Shown here: one piece after another, positions 1-9,438 of the stretch
Layout: every line of letters starts with the position of its first letter
Numbering within the stretch: position 1 is the stretch's first letter
Assembly: GCF_025962655.1 (NCBI RefSeq)
Contig: NZ_JAGFPE010000006.1
Span: 220,765-284,764, forward strand
DNA from: Candidatus Symbiopectobacterium sp. NZEC151
Lineage (GTDB): Bacteria; Pseudomonadota; Gammaproteobacteria; Enterobacterales; Enterobacteriaceae
DNA: 64,000 bases
Direction of reading: 5' to 3'
Notes under the pieces: generated by a model
Databases searched by the model: none
Told to the model about the DNA's origin: nothing
What the model saw: only the letters and a program-made list of their open reading frames with translations
Translations under genes and position numbers: made by a program

Positions 1-341
1 GTCGGCGTGTCCCAACTGGGACGCACGGGTGCCTGCCTGACTGGCTGCACCGCCGCCTGCGGGCTGGCAGGCTGGCTCACGGCCACCGCGGCCAGCGGTT
101 TGCTGCCCACTTCAAAACGCAGCAAAGGCGCATCCATACCGCAGAAATCGTTCAGCAGCCCATTGATGTTATTGAGGTACTTGTCTCTTACCCAATCCAG
201 CACAAAACGGTTCGGCGCATAGAGCGCCAACGTGTTGTCGTTCAGTTCCGCCTGTAACGGACGTATCCACATGCTGAATTCTGTGGCAGGTAACTCATCC
301 TGCAAACGGGCAAGACACTGCTGCCAAAGCGAAAGTGACAC
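1..341 (-). CDS. dnaA: DnaA, chromosomal replication initiator (N-terminal part, runs off the left edge)
   Basis: The first 113 codons are present, read leftward from a GTG at 341 preceded by GGAG at a suitable distance. The translation begins [14 protein letters not shown] and continues through domain I (residues about 1-85, DnaB/DiaA interaction and self-assembly) into the Ala/Pro/Gln-rich domain II linker, where the window ends. The ATPase and DNA-binding domains lie outside. DnaA binds TTATCCACA-type boxes, opens oriC (here near 48100) and represses its own gene. A perfect box at 572-580 upstream fits that autoregulation. The order dnaA | rpmH is the usual enterobacterial one. Identity is secure. 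Confidence 0.96.
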   Translation of the reverse strand, partial: MSLSLWQQCLARLQDELPATEFSMWIRPLQAELNDNTLALYAPNRFVLDWVRDKYLNNINGLLNDFCGMDAPLLRFEVGSKPLAAVAVSQPASPQAAVQPVRQAPVRPSWDTP

Positions 342-571
342 GGCGGACTCCACTCGAACAAGATTAAAATAGAAAAGAATCAGATACGTTATTTAGTGTA
401 ATTCATGATTATGACCCGGAAGCTGCAATGGCAGCCTCCTGGGTGCACCGCGCATCTGATGATGTCCATGCGGTTGCCGAGACGATCCCGAAGAAGGATC
501 GTTCACGGGACGGCGGATCATAACCTAATCCTCGGCAGAGATCTTCCCTTTCTGCACAGTTTCGATCCTTT

Positions 572-580
572 TTATCCACA
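572..580 (+). promoter_or_regulatory. DnaA box in the dnaA control region
   Basis: A perfect TTATCCACA 9-mer lies about 230 bp upstream of the dnaA start. In E. coli a DnaA box in the same region mediates DnaA autorepression. Nine or so GATC sites lie between about 480 and 725, so Dam/SeqA control is also likely. Confidence 0.85.
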
Positions 581-723
581 GGCTATTCTTATCACTCTTG
601 GCCGCCACGCACCGCACAGCAATGACGCAGGCTTGCACCTACAGACGCCTAGCATAACTGAATCGACGTTCACGCTGGAGTGACAGCGATCATGATCCCG
701 CATCAAGGATCGTGTCAGGATCC

Positions 724-751
724 TTGCGATTTAATGCAGAGTACGTATAAT
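724..751 (+). promoter_or_regulatory. Putative rpmH promoter (distal)
   Basis: TTGCGA (724-729) and TATAAT (746-751) are separated by 16 bp and point toward rpmH. Confidence 0.55.
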
Positions 752-846
752 CCTCAGCCCGACGCGTTGATGCTCTTCTGTGCTATTTCAGACAGAAAAT
801 TCCCCAAATTTATTGCGGAAAGGGCTCCATAGGTGTGTGATGCCAA

Positions 847-875
847 TTGACTCGGGACTGTACAATTATTACAAT
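847..875 (+). promoter_or_regulatory. Putative rpmH promoter (proximal)
   Basis: TTGACT (847-852) and TACAAT (870-875) are separated by 17 bp, about 110 bp upstream of the rpmH start. This is the best match to a sigma-70 promoter in the interval. Confidence 0.65.
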
Positions 876-974
876 CCCGCCTCTTTATCTTTGATGTATG
901 CGATTGAGGCGTCGGTCAGTGTTCACGCCGGAGCGCCAAACGCGTTTACTGTGAAGTCAATTATCCAAGTTTAG

Positions 975-1127
<153 letters not shown>

Positions 1128-1145
1128 TAAAAGCTAACCCTCCTA

Positions 1146-1505
1146 GTGGTTAAGCTCGCTTTTCCCAGGGAGTTACGTTTGTTAACTCCCAGCCATTTCA
1201 CTTTTGTCTTCCAGCAGCCGCATCGGGCTGGCACGCCGCAAATCACCATCCTCGGCCGCCTGAATTCGCTGGGGCATCCTCGCATCGGTCTAACAGTCGC
1301 CAAAAAGCATGTCAAACGTGCGCATGAACGCAATCGGATTAAACGTCTGACGCGGGAAAGCTTTCGTTTACATCAACATACCCTGCCTGCGATGGATTTT
1401 GTGGTGATCGCGAAAAAAGGGGTAGCCGACCTGGATAATCGCGCGTTGACGGAAGCATTGGAAAAATTATGGCAACGGCACTGTCGCTTGGCTCGCGCCT
1501 CCTGA
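1146..1505 (+). CDS. rnpA: Ribonuclease P protein component
   Basis: This 119-residue basic protein is the protein cofactor of RNase P, which with the M1 RNA removes 5' leaders from pre-tRNAs. The family signature [10 protein letters not shown] is at residues 62-71. The start is GTG (1146), giving [15 protein letters not shown] as in E. coli. The 3' end overlaps yidD by 37 bp in another frame, which is the normal arrangement of this operon. Confidence 0.97.
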   Translation: MVKLAFPRELRLLTPSHFTFVFQQPHRAGTPQITILGRLNSLGHPRIGLTVAKKHVKRAHERNRIKRLTRESFRLHQHTLPAMDFVVIAKKGVADLDNRALTEALEKLWQRHCRLARAS

Positions 1506-1726
1506 TCGGGCTGATACGCGGTTATCAGCTCGTTATAAGTCCGTTGTTAGGGCCTCATTGCCGTTTTCGCCCAACCTGTTCACAATACGGCATTGAAGCC
1601 ATACGCAGGTTCGGCATGATAAAAGGCAGTTGGTTGACGCTGAAACGCGTATTAAAATGCCACCCTTTGAACCCTGGTGGTGATGATCCCGTACCGCCAA
1701 AACCCGACAATAACAGAGAACATTAA
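1469..1726 (+). CDS. yidD: Membrane protein insertion efficiency factor YidD
   Basis: This 85-residue protein of the YidD (DUF37) family has the conserved cysteine-bearing core [16 protein letters not shown] and the downstream [11 protein letters not shown] motif. It is thought to associate with the inner membrane through an amphipathic helix and to assist YidC-dependent insertion. It overlaps the end of rnpA and ends 2 bp before yidC, so translation is probably coupled. Confidence 0.96.
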   Translation: MATALSLGSRLLIGLIRGYQLVISPLLGPHCRFRPTCSQYGIEAIRRFGMIKGSWLTLKRVLKCHPLNPGGDDPVPPKPDNNREH

Positions 1727-1728
1727 CG

Positions 1729-3375
1729 ATGGATTCGCAACGCAATCTTCTTCTCATCGCTCTGCTATTCGTAAGCTTTCTGATCTGGCAGACGTGGGAG
1801 ACGGATAAAAATCCGCCTGCCGCTTCAACGCAGGCCATCCAGCAAGCGACGAACGCAGTCAACGGTGATACCGCCAGCCAGGGCGTGCCTAACAGCGGTC
1901 AGGGTAAACTGATCACGGTGAAAACCGACGTGCTGTCGCTGACTATCAATACGCGCGGCGGCGATATCGAACAAGCCAATCTGCTGGCGTTCCCTGACAA
2001 ACTGCATTCTGCTACGCCATTCCTGCTGCTGGAAACCACGCCGGAATTCGTGTATCAGGCGCAGAGTGGATTGACGGGTAAACACGGTCCGGATAATCCG
2101 GCGAACGGCGCACGTCCGCTGTTTACTGCCGCACAGGATCATTTTGAACTGGCTGACGGGCAGGACGCGCTGACCATTCCGTTGACCTACACCAACGCTG
2201 ACGGCGTGACCTTCACCAAAACGTTCGTGCTTAAACGCGGCGACTACGCGCTGAACGTGAGCTACAACGTGAATAACACCAGCGCACAGCCGTTGGAGTT
2301 GACGCTGTTTGGTCAGTTGAAACAGTCTATTGATCTGCCGAAACACCGCGACACCGGCAGCAATAACTTTGCACTTCATACCTATCGTGGCGCAGCGTTC
2401 TCCTCCAGCGACGATAAGTACAAGAAATACAGCTTCAGCGACATGAAAGAAAACCTGAACGTCACCACCGAGGGTGGCTGGGTTGCCATGTTGCAGCAGT
2501 ATTTTGCTACCGCGTGGATCCCGACCACCGCAGGTGCCAACACCTTCTATACCTCGCAGTTGGGTAACGGTTTGGCCGCCATTGGCTTTAAAGCCACGCC
2601 GGTAACCGTTGACGCGGGCGCGCAGAAAGACATCAGCGCGGTGCTGTGGGTTGGCCCGGAAATTCAGGACAAGATGGCGGCCGTTGCACCGCATCTGGAC
2701 CTGTCAGTGGATTACGGTTGGCTGTGGTTTATCTCCCAGCCGCTGTTCAAACTGCTGAAATTCCTGCACGGCTTCATCGGTAACTGGGGCTTCTCCATTA
2801 TCGCTATCACCTTTATCGTGCGCGGCATCATGTACCCGCTGACCAAAGCGCAGTACACCTCGATGGCAAAAATGCGTATGCTGCAACCGAAAATGCAAGC
2901 CATGCGCGAGCGTATCGGTGATGACAAGCAGCGCATGAGCCAAGAGATGATGGCGCTGTACAAGGCGGAGAAAGTGAACCCGCTGGGTGGCTGCTTCCCG
3001 CTGCTGATCCAGATGCCTATCTTCCTGGCGTTGTACTACATGCTGATGAGCTCGGTTGAGCTGCGCCATGCGCCGTTCATCCTGTGGATCACTGACCTGT
3101 CTGCGCAAGACCCGTTCTACATCCTGCCGATCCTGATGGGTATCACGATGTTCTTCATTCAGAAGATGTCGCCGACCACAGTGACCGACCCGATGCAGCA
3201 GAAGATCATGACCTACATGCCGGTTATCTTTACCGTGTTCTTCCTGTGGTTCCCGTCAGGTCTGGTGCTGTACTATATCGTCAGCAACCTGGTCACCATT
3301 ATCCAGCAGCAGTTGATTTACCGCGGGCTGGAGAAGAAAGGCCTGCACAGCCGCGACAAGAAAGAGAAGAAATAA
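1729..3375 (+). CDS. yidC: Membrane protein insertase YidC (Oxa1 family)
   Basis: This 548-residue inner-membrane insertase inserts and folds membrane proteins alone or with SecYEG. An N-terminal transmembrane segment (about residues 5-22) is followed by a large periplasmic beta-sandwich domain (to about residue 340) and the conserved five-helix Oxa1 core, including [15 protein letters not shown] and the cytoplasmic Lys/Met-rich hairpin. The C-terminus is basic ([13 protein letters not shown]), as expected for ribosome contact. It is the last gene of the rpmH-rnpA-yidD-yidC set and is followed by a strong terminator. Confidence 0.98.
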   Translation: MDSQRNLLLIALLFVSFLIWQTWETDKNPPAASTQAIQQATNAVNGDTASQGVPNSGQGKLITVKTDVLSLTINTRGGDIEQANLLAFPDKLHSATPFLLLETTPEFVYQAQSGLTGKHGPDNPANGARPLFTAAQDHFELADGQDALTIPLTYTNADGVTFTKTFVLKRGDYALNVSYNVNNTSAQPLELTLFGQLKQSIDLPKHRDTGSNNFALHTYRGAAFSSSDDKYKKYSFSDMKENLNVTTEGGWVAMLQQYFATAWIPTTAGANTFYTSQLGNGLAAIGFKATPVTVDAGAQKDISAVLWVGPEIQDKMAAVAPHLDLSVDYGWLWFISQPLFKLLKFLHGFIGNWGFSIIAITFIVRGIMYPLTKAQYTSMAKMRMLQPKMQAMRERIGDDKQRMSQEMMALYKAEKVNPLGGCFPLLIQMPIFLALYYMLMSSVELRHAPFILWITDLSAQDPFYILPILMGITMFFIQKMSPTTVTDPMQQKIMTYMPVIFTVFFLWFPSGLVLYYIVSNLVTIIQQQLIYRGLEKKGLHSRDKKEKK

Positions 3376-3396
3376 GCGGACTGCACAAGTCTGAGA

Positions 3397-3429
3397 ATAA
3401 GGCGGCTATGGGCCGCCTTATTTTTTTTG
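3397..3429 (+). terminator. Rho-independent terminator after yidC
   Basis: AAGGCGGC and GCCGCCTT arms with a short loop (about 3398-3420) are followed by a run of T residues to 3428. Confidence 0.85.
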
Positions 3430-3453
3430 TTTAATCGCCACAGAGAAACCATC

Positions 3454-4818
3454 ATGAGCCATACCGATACCATCGTAGCCCAAGCCACGCCCCCCGGACG
3501 CGGCGGCGTAGGTATTTTGCGCGTGTCCGGCCAGCAGGCGGCCGACGTGGCGCGTGCCGTGCTGGGTAAATTACCCAAACCGCGCCATGCGGATTACCTG
3601 CCGTTTCGCGATGCCGACGGCAGCGCGCTGGATCAGGGTATAGCCATCTGGTTTCCTGGCCCCAACTCCTTTACCGGTGAGGACGTGCTGGAACTGCAAG
3701 GGCACGGCGGCCCGGTTATTCTTGATTTACTGATGCAGCGCATTCTGGCACTGCCCAGCCTGCGTATTGCGCGCCCCGGCGAGTTCTCCGAACGCGCGTT
3801 TCTCAATGACAAGCTCGATCTGGCGCAGGCCGAAGCTATCGCTGACCTGATCGATGCCAGCTCCGAGCAAGCAGCGCGCTCTGCGCTGAACTCCTTACAG
3901 GGCGCCTTCTCGACCCGCATTCACCGTCTGGTGGAAGCGCTGATTCATCTGCGCATCTATGTCGAGGCTGCCATTGATTTTCCTGATGAGGAGATCGATT
4001 TCCTCTCTGACGGCAAGATTGAGGCAGAACTCAACGGCGTGATGGCCGATCTGGCCGATGTTCAGGCCGAAGCGCATCAGGGCAGCCTGCTGCGTGAAGG
4101 TATGAAGGTAGTGATTGCTGGACGCCCGAATGCGGGCAAGTCCAGCCTGCTTAACGCACTGGCTGGACGCGAGGCGGCGATCGTAACCGCTATTGCGGGC
4201 ACCACGCGCGACGTACTGCGCGAGCATATCCATATCGACGGCATGCCGCTGCATATCATCGACACCGCCGGACTGCGCGATGCCAGCGACGAAGTGGAAC
4301 GTATCGGCATTGAGCGCGCCTGGCAAGAGATTGAGCAGGCCGATCGCGTGCTGTTTATGGTTGATAGCACCACCACCGATGCCACATCGCCTGCCGAGAT
4401 TTGGCCGGAGTTTATGGCGCGCCTGCCTGCCACACTGCCGATTACCGTGGTGCGCAATAAAGCCGACATTACCGGCGAGCCACAAGGCATTGAAGAGATA
4501 AACACTTACTCGCTGATTCGCCTGTCCGCTAAAACCGGTGATGGCATCGATATCCTGCGTAATCATCTAAAACAGAGCATGGGCTTTACCAGCAACACCG
4601 AAGGGGGCTTCCTGGCACGCCGCCGCCACCTGCAAGCACTGGAAACCGCCGCACAGCATCTGGAACAAGGCAAAGAACAGTTAGTGAGCGCTTACGCAGG
4701 CGAACTGCTGGCAGAAGAGCTACGACTGGCACAGCAGGCGCTGAATGAGATTACCGGGGAATTTACTTCCGATGATTTGTTGGGACGGATTTTCTCGAGT
4801 TTTTGTATTGGGAAGTGA
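3454..4818 (+). CDS. mnmE: tRNA uridine-5-carboxymethylaminomethyl(34) synthesis GTPase MnmE
   Basis: With MnmG (46058-47947) this GTPase builds the cmnm5 group on wobble U34 of several tRNAs. The protein has 454 residues from the ATG at 3454, exactly the E. coli length; an upstream in-frame extension to 3427 has no support. The N-terminal formyl-THF-binding domain begins [14 protein letters not shown], the G domain carries GRPNAGKSS (about residues 223-231) and DTAGLRD, and the C-terminus ends in the catalytic FCIGK motif. The last 18 bp resemble the site used by SGI1-type integrative elements (see findings). Confidence 0.98.
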   Translation: MSHTDTIVAQATPPGRGGVGILRVSGQQAADVARAVLGKLPKPRHADYLPFRDADGSALDQGIAIWFPGPNSFTGEDVLELQGHGGPVILDLLMQRILALPSLRIARPGEFSERAFLNDKLDLAQAEAIADLIDASSEQAARSALNSLQGAFSTRIHRLVEALIHLRIYVEAAIDFPDEEIDFLSDGKIEAELNGVMADLADVQAEAHQGSLLREGMKVVIAGRPNAGKSSLLNALAGREAAIVTAIAGTTRDVLREHIHIDGMPLHIIDTAGLRDASDEVERIGIERAWQEIEQADRVLFMVDSTTTDATSPAEIWPEFMARLPATLPITVVRNKADITGEPQGIEEINTYSLIRLSAKTGDGIDILRNHLKQSMGFTSNTEGGFLARRRHLQALETAAQHLEQGKEQLVSAYAGELLAEELRLAQQALNEITGEFTSDDLLGRIFSSFCIGK

Positions 4819-4982
4819 TGTAAAAAACCTCGGGTGCCTTCATCGTGGTATCTAAGGCCATTTTGACCAATCCAAGCCCCTGTTCGGGGGAATACTGCTT
4901 ACGGGAACATCGTTCTTTAGTGCTCACAGATCTGTCCACTTGCGAAAAGAAGTGGCACCGCCCTCATGGGATATATACGGTT

Positions 4983-5081
4983 TAACCTTTACAGGGGTTA
5001 TATTGATAATATCCCCTACAGGGGTTATATTTATTTTAACCCCTATAGAGGTTATATGGGTCTTACCCTCTATAGGGGTTA
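4983..5081. promoter_or_regulatory. Four phased palindromic operators upstream of hipBA
   Basis: Four 18-bp palindromes of the form TAACCCCTATAGGGGTTA occur at 4983-5000, 5010-5027, 5037-5054 and 5064-5081. Their starts are exactly 27 bp apart, with 9-bp spacers. HipB-type antitoxins bind such inverted repeats cooperatively and repress their own operon. The second copy fills the spacer of the best promoter (TTGATA 5003-5008, TATATT 5026-5031, 17 bp). Confidence 0.8.
5003..5031 (+). promoter_or_regulatory. Putative hipBA promoter
   Basis: TTGATA and TATATT are separated by 17 bp. Operator 2 lies between them and operators 3 and 4 lie downstream, so HipB binding would directly exclude RNA polymerase. 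Confidence 0.6.
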
Positions 5082-5109
5082 ATACTGTGCGCTTGCTAAA
5101 GGAAAAAGT

Positions 5110-5361
5110 ATGAGAGTGACATCTCCGTCGGCGTTAGCAAATGTGGTCCGTGACCAACGCAAAAGCCATAAGAAGACTCAGCGAGAAACCGGCGATAGGG
5201 TCGGAATAAAGCAAACAACCGTATCTGATTTCGAGAACAAACCGGAATCCACCAAACTTGATACGTTGTTTAAGATCCTCGCTGCGCTGGATCTGGAACT
5301 CCATGTCGTAAAAAGAGATGCTATTTTGAACGAGGGAAAGAGTCAGAAAAGGGAGTGGTGA
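5110..5361 (+). CDS. hipB: HipB-type antitoxin / autorepressor (XRE family)
   Basis: This 83-residue helix-turn-helix protein (HTH about residues 23-62, including the segment VGIKQTTVSDFEN) closely parallels E. coli HipB. As in E. coli HipB, the short flexible tail ends in Glu-Trp. In the E. coli system the C-terminal Trp is part of the tail that contacts HipA. The protein should neutralise HipA and, with it, repress the operon through the four upstream palindromes. It ends 3 bp before hipA, so the two are co-translated. Confidence 0.9.
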   Translation: MRVTSPSALANVVRDQRKSHKKTQRETGDRVGIKQTTVSDFENKPESTKLDTLFKILAALDLELHVVKRDAILNEGKSQKREW

Positions 5362-5364
5362 GGA

Positions 5365-6675
5365 ATGAGAACACAAACGCTGACGGTTGCAATGAACGGT
5401 GATGTCGTTGGTACGTTGTTCCGGGATGGCAGCGGAGCGATGTCATTTCAGTATCTACCGGAGTGGCTTGCCGAAGATGATGCACGGCCCATATCACTGT
5501 CACTCCCATTGAGAAGTGACAGACTCCGGGGACCTGAGGTGTTTAATTTCTTTCACAACCTTTTGCCGGATTCAGAAGCAATTATCGCCAGAATGCAGGC
5601 CAGATTTCAGGTAGAAACAGCTCATCCCTTTGATTTACTGGCAAGCGTAGGGCGTGACTGTGTTGGAGCTATTCAGCTTTACCCACCTGCCAGCCAGATA
5701 CCTCCCGTGACTGAAATAATTGCAACGCCTTTGGATGAAGGGCAAATAGAGGCACTGTTGGAAGGCTATCAGATGGCCCCCTTGGGGATGGTTGATGATG
5801 TCGACTTCCGTATCTCCTTGGCTGGAGCACAAGAAAAGACTGCATTGCTTTGGCATCAAGGACTGTGGCAACGACCACAGGGTAGTACACCAACAAGCCA
5901 CATCTTCAAACTCCCCATCGGCAGGATAGTGCAGAACAACATCGATCTGAGTGAGAGCTGCGAAAATGAGTGGTTGTGCCTGCGTATCGCAAACGCGTTT
6001 GGGTTTAAGACCCCCGCAGCAGAACTTGCCGTCTTCGGTCAAAAGAAAGTGCTCATCGTTGAACGTTTTGACCGGCGGTGGGCGAGTAACGGCGGCTGGT
6101 TGATGCGGCTGCCTCAGGAGGATTTCTGTCAAGCTCTTGGTATTCCACCTGCATTGAAATATGAATCAGATGGCGGTCCCGGTATTGCTGATGCAATGAG
6201 ATTACTGTTGGGCTCACGTTTGGCAACCCATGACCGAGAGATGTTCTTCAAGTCGCAAATCCTGTTCTGGATGTTGGCAGCAATAGACGGCCACGGCAAG
6301 AATTTCAGCCTCTTTATCGAGGCCGGCTCATCCTATCGAATGACCCCATTTTACGATGTGATGTCGGCTTACCCACTCTTTGAGCGTGGCAGCATCCAAG
6401 AAAAGAAAGCGAAGATGGCGATGGCATTGCAAGGAAAGAATCGTCAGTATCATTTCGCGATGATTCAGCCCCGCCATTTCATCAGTACCGCAGGGCATGT
6501 CGGGTTCTCTAAGGAAGTTGCCGCCAATCTGATGCAGGATATGGCGAATCAGGCAGGGGATGTTATCGCCCAGGTGTCAGCACAGTTGCCACCCGATTTT
6601 CCTGAGCATATCAGTTCCGCCATTTTCAGCGGACTCGCTCGTAAGGCTGATAAGATCCGAAGAATGGAATCATGA
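5365..6675 (+). CDS. hipA: HipA-type serine/threonine kinase toxin
   Basis: This 436-residue protein is the same length class as E. coli HipA (440). HipA kinases phosphorylate glutamyl-tRNA synthetase GltX, triggering the stringent response and persistence. The conserved features are all present: SLAGAQEKTALL (ATP-binding loop with the inhibitory autophosphorylation Ser), VERFDRRW, KYESDGGPGIA, the catalytic IDGHGKNFS segment and PFYDVMSAYP (metal-binding Asp). No frameshift or missing catalytic residue is seen, so the toxin looks intact. The start at 5365 has GGTGAGGA upstream and lies just after hipB. The pair sits directly behind mnmE, outside the conserved backbone, and was probably acquired. 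Confidence 0.93.
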   Translation: MRTQTLTVAMNGDVVGTLFRDGSGAMSFQYLPEWLAEDDARPISLSLPLRSDRLRGPEVFNFFHNLLPDSEAIIARMQARFQVETAHPFDLLASVGRDCVGAIQLYPPASQIPPVTEIIATPLDEGQIEALLEGYQMAPLGMVDDVDFRISLAGAQEKTALLWHQGLWQRPQGSTPTSHIFKLPIGRIVQNNIDLSESCENEWLCLRIANAFGFKTPAAELAVFGQKKVLIVERFDRRWASNGGWLMRLPQEDFCQALGIPPALKYESDGGPGIADAMRLLLGSRLATHDREMFFKSQILFWMLAAIDGHGKNFSLFIEAGSSYRMTPFYDVMSAYPLFERGSIQEKKAKMAMALQGKNRQYHFAMIQPRHFISTAGHVGFSKEVAANLMQDMANQAGDVIAQVSAQLPPDFPEHISSAIFSGLARKADKIRRMES

Positions 6676-6717
6676 TTTTGCTCCATGACCATGAAAAAAA
6701 CTCATAACAAATTTTTT

Positions 6718-6723
6718 TATAAT
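6718..6723 (+). promoter_or_regulatory. Possible -10 element upstream of the monooxygenase-like gene
   Basis: A TATAAT hexamer lies about 50 bp upstream of the start at 6775. No good -35 element is seen, so this is tentative. Confidence 0.3.
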
Positions 6724-6774
6724 GATTTTAAGTGTAGACAAGTAAAGCCACCCGACAAAAACCGAGGACCCAAC

Positions 6775-7065
6775 ATGCTAAAAGTGATTGCCGAAGATTT
6801 TATCAAGCCAGAGGCGATTGAAACCGTACTCCCGCTGTATCGAGAGTTGGTTGAGGCCACCAAGAAAGAGCCGCTGTGCATTGCCTACGATCTGTATGTC
6901 GACGAGAAAGACGTCGGGCACTTCATCTTCATCGAAGAGTGGCCAGACCATGCGGCGCTGGATGAACATTGCGCCAGCGAACACTTCAAACGTCTGGTGC
7001 CAATGATCGATCAGCACAAACGAAAGGATGCGACCTATATATTGATGGGCGCTTTTGATGAATAA
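6775..7065 (+). CDS. Antibiotic biosynthesis monooxygenase (ABM) domain protein, putative quinol monooxygenase
   Basis: This 96-residue single-domain protein of the ABM/YgiN type has a ferredoxin-like fold pattern: MLKVIAEDFIKPE at the start, a central FIFIEEWPDHAALDEH and the following SEHFKRL. Members act on quinols or reactive small molecules without a bound cofactor, or have unknown substrates. The start at 6775 is preferred because GAGG lies upstream; the open frame extends further 5' without support. It stands alone between hipA and a regulator remnant, so its role cannot be read from context. Confidence 0.8.
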   Translation: MLKVIAEDFIKPEAIETVLPLYRELVEATKKEPLCIAYDLYVDEKDVGHFIFIEEWPDHAALDEHCASEHFKRLVPMIDQHKRKDATYILMGAFDE

Positions 7066-7180
7066 TAATTTTAACCAATAGCAATCAAGAATGATCGTTA
7101 GGCCAGAGTCAACAAGACCTTTATCGGTGCAAAAACAAGGTCAAACGCGACACTGGCATCACAGACAAGGGTGTTCCAGC

Positions 7181-7297
7181 CTACTGCGATATACCCTCCT
7201 CCCCCGAAAGAATAATCTCCACCTGACTCTCCTTAAGCCGCACTTTCAACGCCGCAGGCGGCATTTCATCAGTAAACAGCGCGGCGGGTAAGGCGAG
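7181..7297 (-). pseudogene. Short C-terminal remnant, possibly of a DeoR-family regulator
   Basis: On the minus strand a 38-codon frame ending in TAG at 7181 reads like the end of a protein: FTDEMPPAALKVRLKES followed by a VEIIL strand. The pattern 'TDE-PP-x-L ... VEIIL' resembles the C-terminal edge of DeoR-type sugar-responsive regulators. No start or N-terminal domain is present upstream. Assignment to the DeoR family is a guess from this short stretch. Confidence 0.3.
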
Positions 7298-7304
7298 ATA
7301 TCAT

Positions 7305-7346
7305 CGGCAGTGGGGTTGTACCAACGCACTCAACACCCCACTGCCG
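7305..7346 (-). terminator. Inverted repeat downstream of SopD-like gene A
   Basis: Perfect 12-bp arms CGGCAGTGGGGT (7305-7316) and ACCCCACTGCCG (7335-7346) flank an 18-nt loop, 10 bp past the stop codon. There is no T run, so it may serve as an RNA-stabilising hairpin or a weak terminator. Confidence 0.5.
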
Positions 7347-7355
7347 GTGAATATA

Positions 7356-8090
7356 TCATGCCATGCAATCTCTGCTCTCAAGATATTTGAGTGATATTTG
7401 CAAGGTGATCAATCGGTAATTGATCCTTCCGATTCTATCATCATCACCTTTGAGTTGAGCTTCCATCTCCTTTACAAAGGCGTTGGTGATATCCAGATCG
7501 AAGAGACCATGCTCAAGCAAGGTGAGTTTAATGTCTGGATTTTTCTCTAAAAAAAAGCAGCTATAATCCATGACTTCATCACCACCGTAGTCATCTTTTA
7601 TCTTGGTATCCGGGAATTGTCTGGCAAACTCAACCTCATTATCGGAGGCGTATTTTTTAACGATAGGGCTGTAGTTTTCGATCAAAGGCAATTGATTAAA
7701 CGAAAGCTCAGACAGTGAATCCCAATTATTGGGTGTATCGAAACTGTAAATATCGACTTTATCGATTGAAAAAGTGTATCTCATCCCCAGCATTCCCAAC
7801 GGTTGTACATTTATTTTAAACAGGTTTTTATATGCCGGTAAGGCCAACGCTTTGAGTTTCTCGAAATTATAAAAACGATAATAGACTGCACCACCGAGCT
7901 TGGCGGCGGGATACTCATTAATGTTTTCATAAAGAGAGTCAATAACGTCCTTTTTTGGCGATATTCTGAATAGATCGAGAAATCGTTGCCATAAATTCAA
8001 CGCCGTTGCTTTTTTTTTATCGTCATACTGTACTAAATTCGTCATATTGCAATGGTGTAATTTCCTTCCCCCTGCAAGTTCTATTTCCAT
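7356..8090 (-). CDS. SopD/SopD2-like protein A (putative type III effector family)
   Basis: This 244-residue protein has a clear paralogue at 9528-10250. The start at 8090 is chosen because GGGAGGA lies upstream and because both proteins then align from residue 1 with Trp34 in register. The first 120 residues follow the pattern of Salmonella SopD/SopD2: a Lys/Glu segment with KAT at 27-29, then NLWQRFLDLFR (32-42), a helical part, and FEKLKALALPAYKNLF. The C-terminal part holds YGGDEVMDYSCFFLEK, shared with the paralogue. SopD-family effectors are injected by type III secretion and act on host Rab GTPases. This protein lacks the C-terminal third of SopD (about 317 residues), so the activity is unknown. 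No signal peptide or hrp box is seen. GC content is lower than in the flanking genes. Confidence 0.75.
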   Translation of the reverse strand: MEIELAGGRKLHHCNMTNLVQYDDKKKATALNLWQRFLDLFRISPKKDVIDSLYENINEYPAAKLGGAVYYRFYNFEKLKALALPAYKNLFKINVQPLGMLGMRYTFSIDKVDIYSFDTPNNWDSLSELSFNQLPLIENYSPIVKKYASDNEVEFARQFPDTKIKDDYGGDEVMDYSCFFLEKNPDIKLTLLEHGLFDLDITNAFVKEMEAQLKGDDDRIGRINYRLITLQISLKYLESRDCMA

Positions 8091-8314
8091 CTTGCGATTC
8101 CTCCCTCTGTGTTTATTAATGACATCGCCTAGCGTAGGCCACGTATTCGAAACAACAGCACAATGCCGTTTCAACCCGTCATACACGCATCATTCCCTGA
8201 GCGGGGATTTTTTTTACCCGTAATACCGTGAAGCGCTTGATCGCAGAGGCACTTGATTATCTAATCAATACCCTAAGCGCTACGGGGTTGGCACTACAAC
8301 ACAGGAATCAACGC

Positions 8315-9412
8315 ATGAAAAAGCTACGCGTGGGCATCATTTTTGGCGGTAAATCCGCTGAGCACGAGGTCTCGTTACAATCGGCCAAGAATATTATTGA
8401 TGCCATTGATAAAGCCAAGTTTGATGTGACACTGCTTGGTATCGACAAGCAGGGGGCGTGGCATATCAACGATGCGTCTAACTACCTGCTGAATGCCGAG
8501 AACCCCGCTCTGATCGCGTTGAACCGCTCCAACAAAAGCGTAGCGCTGATCCCCGGCCAAACACAGCAGCAAGTGATCGAAAGCCAGAGTGCCCACGCCC
8601 TTACCCAGTTGGATGTTATTTTTCCTATCGTGCACGGCACGCTGGGGGAAGACGGTTCACTGCAAGGCTTGCTGAGAATGGCCAATATTCCGTTTGTTGG
8701 CAGCAGCGTACTGGGCTCCGCGGTCAGCATGGATAAAGACGTCACCAAACGTCTACTGCGTGATGCAGGCTTGCTGGTAGCACCGTTTGTTACCCTGAAT
8801 CGCGCCAATCGCCAACATCACAGCTTCACCAGCGTCAGTCGCGCGCTCGGGCTACCACTGTTTATCAAGCCAGCCAATCAGGGCTCGTCTGTCGGCGTGA
8901 GCAAAGTTCGTAACGAAGCAGAATTTCAGCAGGCCGTGGAGCTGGCTTTCCAGTTCGATCACAAGGTGCTAGTGGAAGCGGCAATTGTTGGCAGAGAAAT
9001 TGAGTGTGCGGTGCTGGGTAACGATCACCCGAAGGCCAGCGTCTGTGGCGAAATTGTGCTGAGCGACGAGTTTTACTCTTACGATACCAAATACATCAAC
9101 GAACAAGGTGCGCTGGTGCGAGCGCCTGCGGATCTTACGCCTGACATTAACGAAAAAATCCAACATATTGCCTTGCAAGCTTTCCAGGCGCTGGAATGTC
9201 AGGGCATGGCGCGTGTCGATGTTTTCCTCACGCCGGACGATGACGTGATTATCAATGAAGTGAATACGCTGCCCGGCTTCACCAACATCAGCATGTATCC
9301 AAAACTGTGGCAGGCCAGCGGCCTAAGCTATACCGACCTCATTACGGCATTAATCGAGTTAGCGTTAGAGCGACAGGAAAGCGATCGCGCGCTGGCAAGT
9401 TCTGTTCGATAA
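8315..9412 (+). CDS. ddlA: D-alanine--D-alanine ligase A
   Basis: This ATP-grasp enzyme joins two D-Ala residues for the peptidoglycan stem peptide. It has 365 residues from the ATG at 8315 (AGGA upstream), close to E. coli DdlA (364). Visible motifs are [15 protein letters not shown] (N-terminal glycine loop), [30 protein letters not shown] (ATP-grasp loop), ARVDVFL and [11 protein letters not shown] (metal-binding). An in-frame extension upstream to 8228 lacks a ribosome binding site and is not homologous. It is the DdlA rather than the DdlB type. It lies between the two SopD-like genes. Confidence 0.96.
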   Translation: MKKLRVGIIFGGKSAEHEVSLQSAKNIIDAIDKAKFDVTLLGIDKQGAWHINDASNYLLNAENPALIALNRSNKSVALIPGQTQQQVIESQSAHALTQLDVIFPIVHGTLGEDGSLQGLLRMANIPFVGSSVLGSAVSMDKDVTKRLLRDAGLLVAPFVTLNRANRQHHSFTSVSRALGLPLFIKPANQGSSVGVSKVRNEAEFQQAVELAFQFDHKVLVEAAIVGREIECAVLGNDHPKASVCGEIVLSDEFYSYDTKYINEQGALVRAPADLTPDINEKIQHIALQAFQALECQGMARVDVFLTPDDDVIINEVNTLPGFTNISMYPKLWQASGLSYTDLITALIELALERQESDRALASSVR

Positions 9413-9438
9413 TTCAACACGGCGATTCGTGTTATCGT

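Noticed and set aside
405..683. Open frame between dnaA and rpmH
   Set aside because: The region is the dnaA control region with the DnaA box and GATC sites; the frame has no support.
1825..2694. Long open frame of 289 codons antisense to yidC
   Set aside because: It is fully inside yidC, has composition driven by the codon bias of the real gene, and resembles no protein.
4983..5081. Regularly spaced repeats that could be read as a CRISPR array
   Set aside because: The units are palindromic operators only 18 bp long with 9-bp spacers, lie directly upstream of hipB, and no cas gene is present.
8091..8314. Search for an Hrp box upstream of the SopD-like genes
   Set aside because: No GGAACC-N15/16-CCAC element was found before either gene, so HrpL control is not supported.
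4819..8314. Right-hand attachment site or integrase of an SGI1-type element behind mnmE
   Set aside because: No second copy of the mnmE 3' 18-mer and no integrase gene could be found before ddlA.
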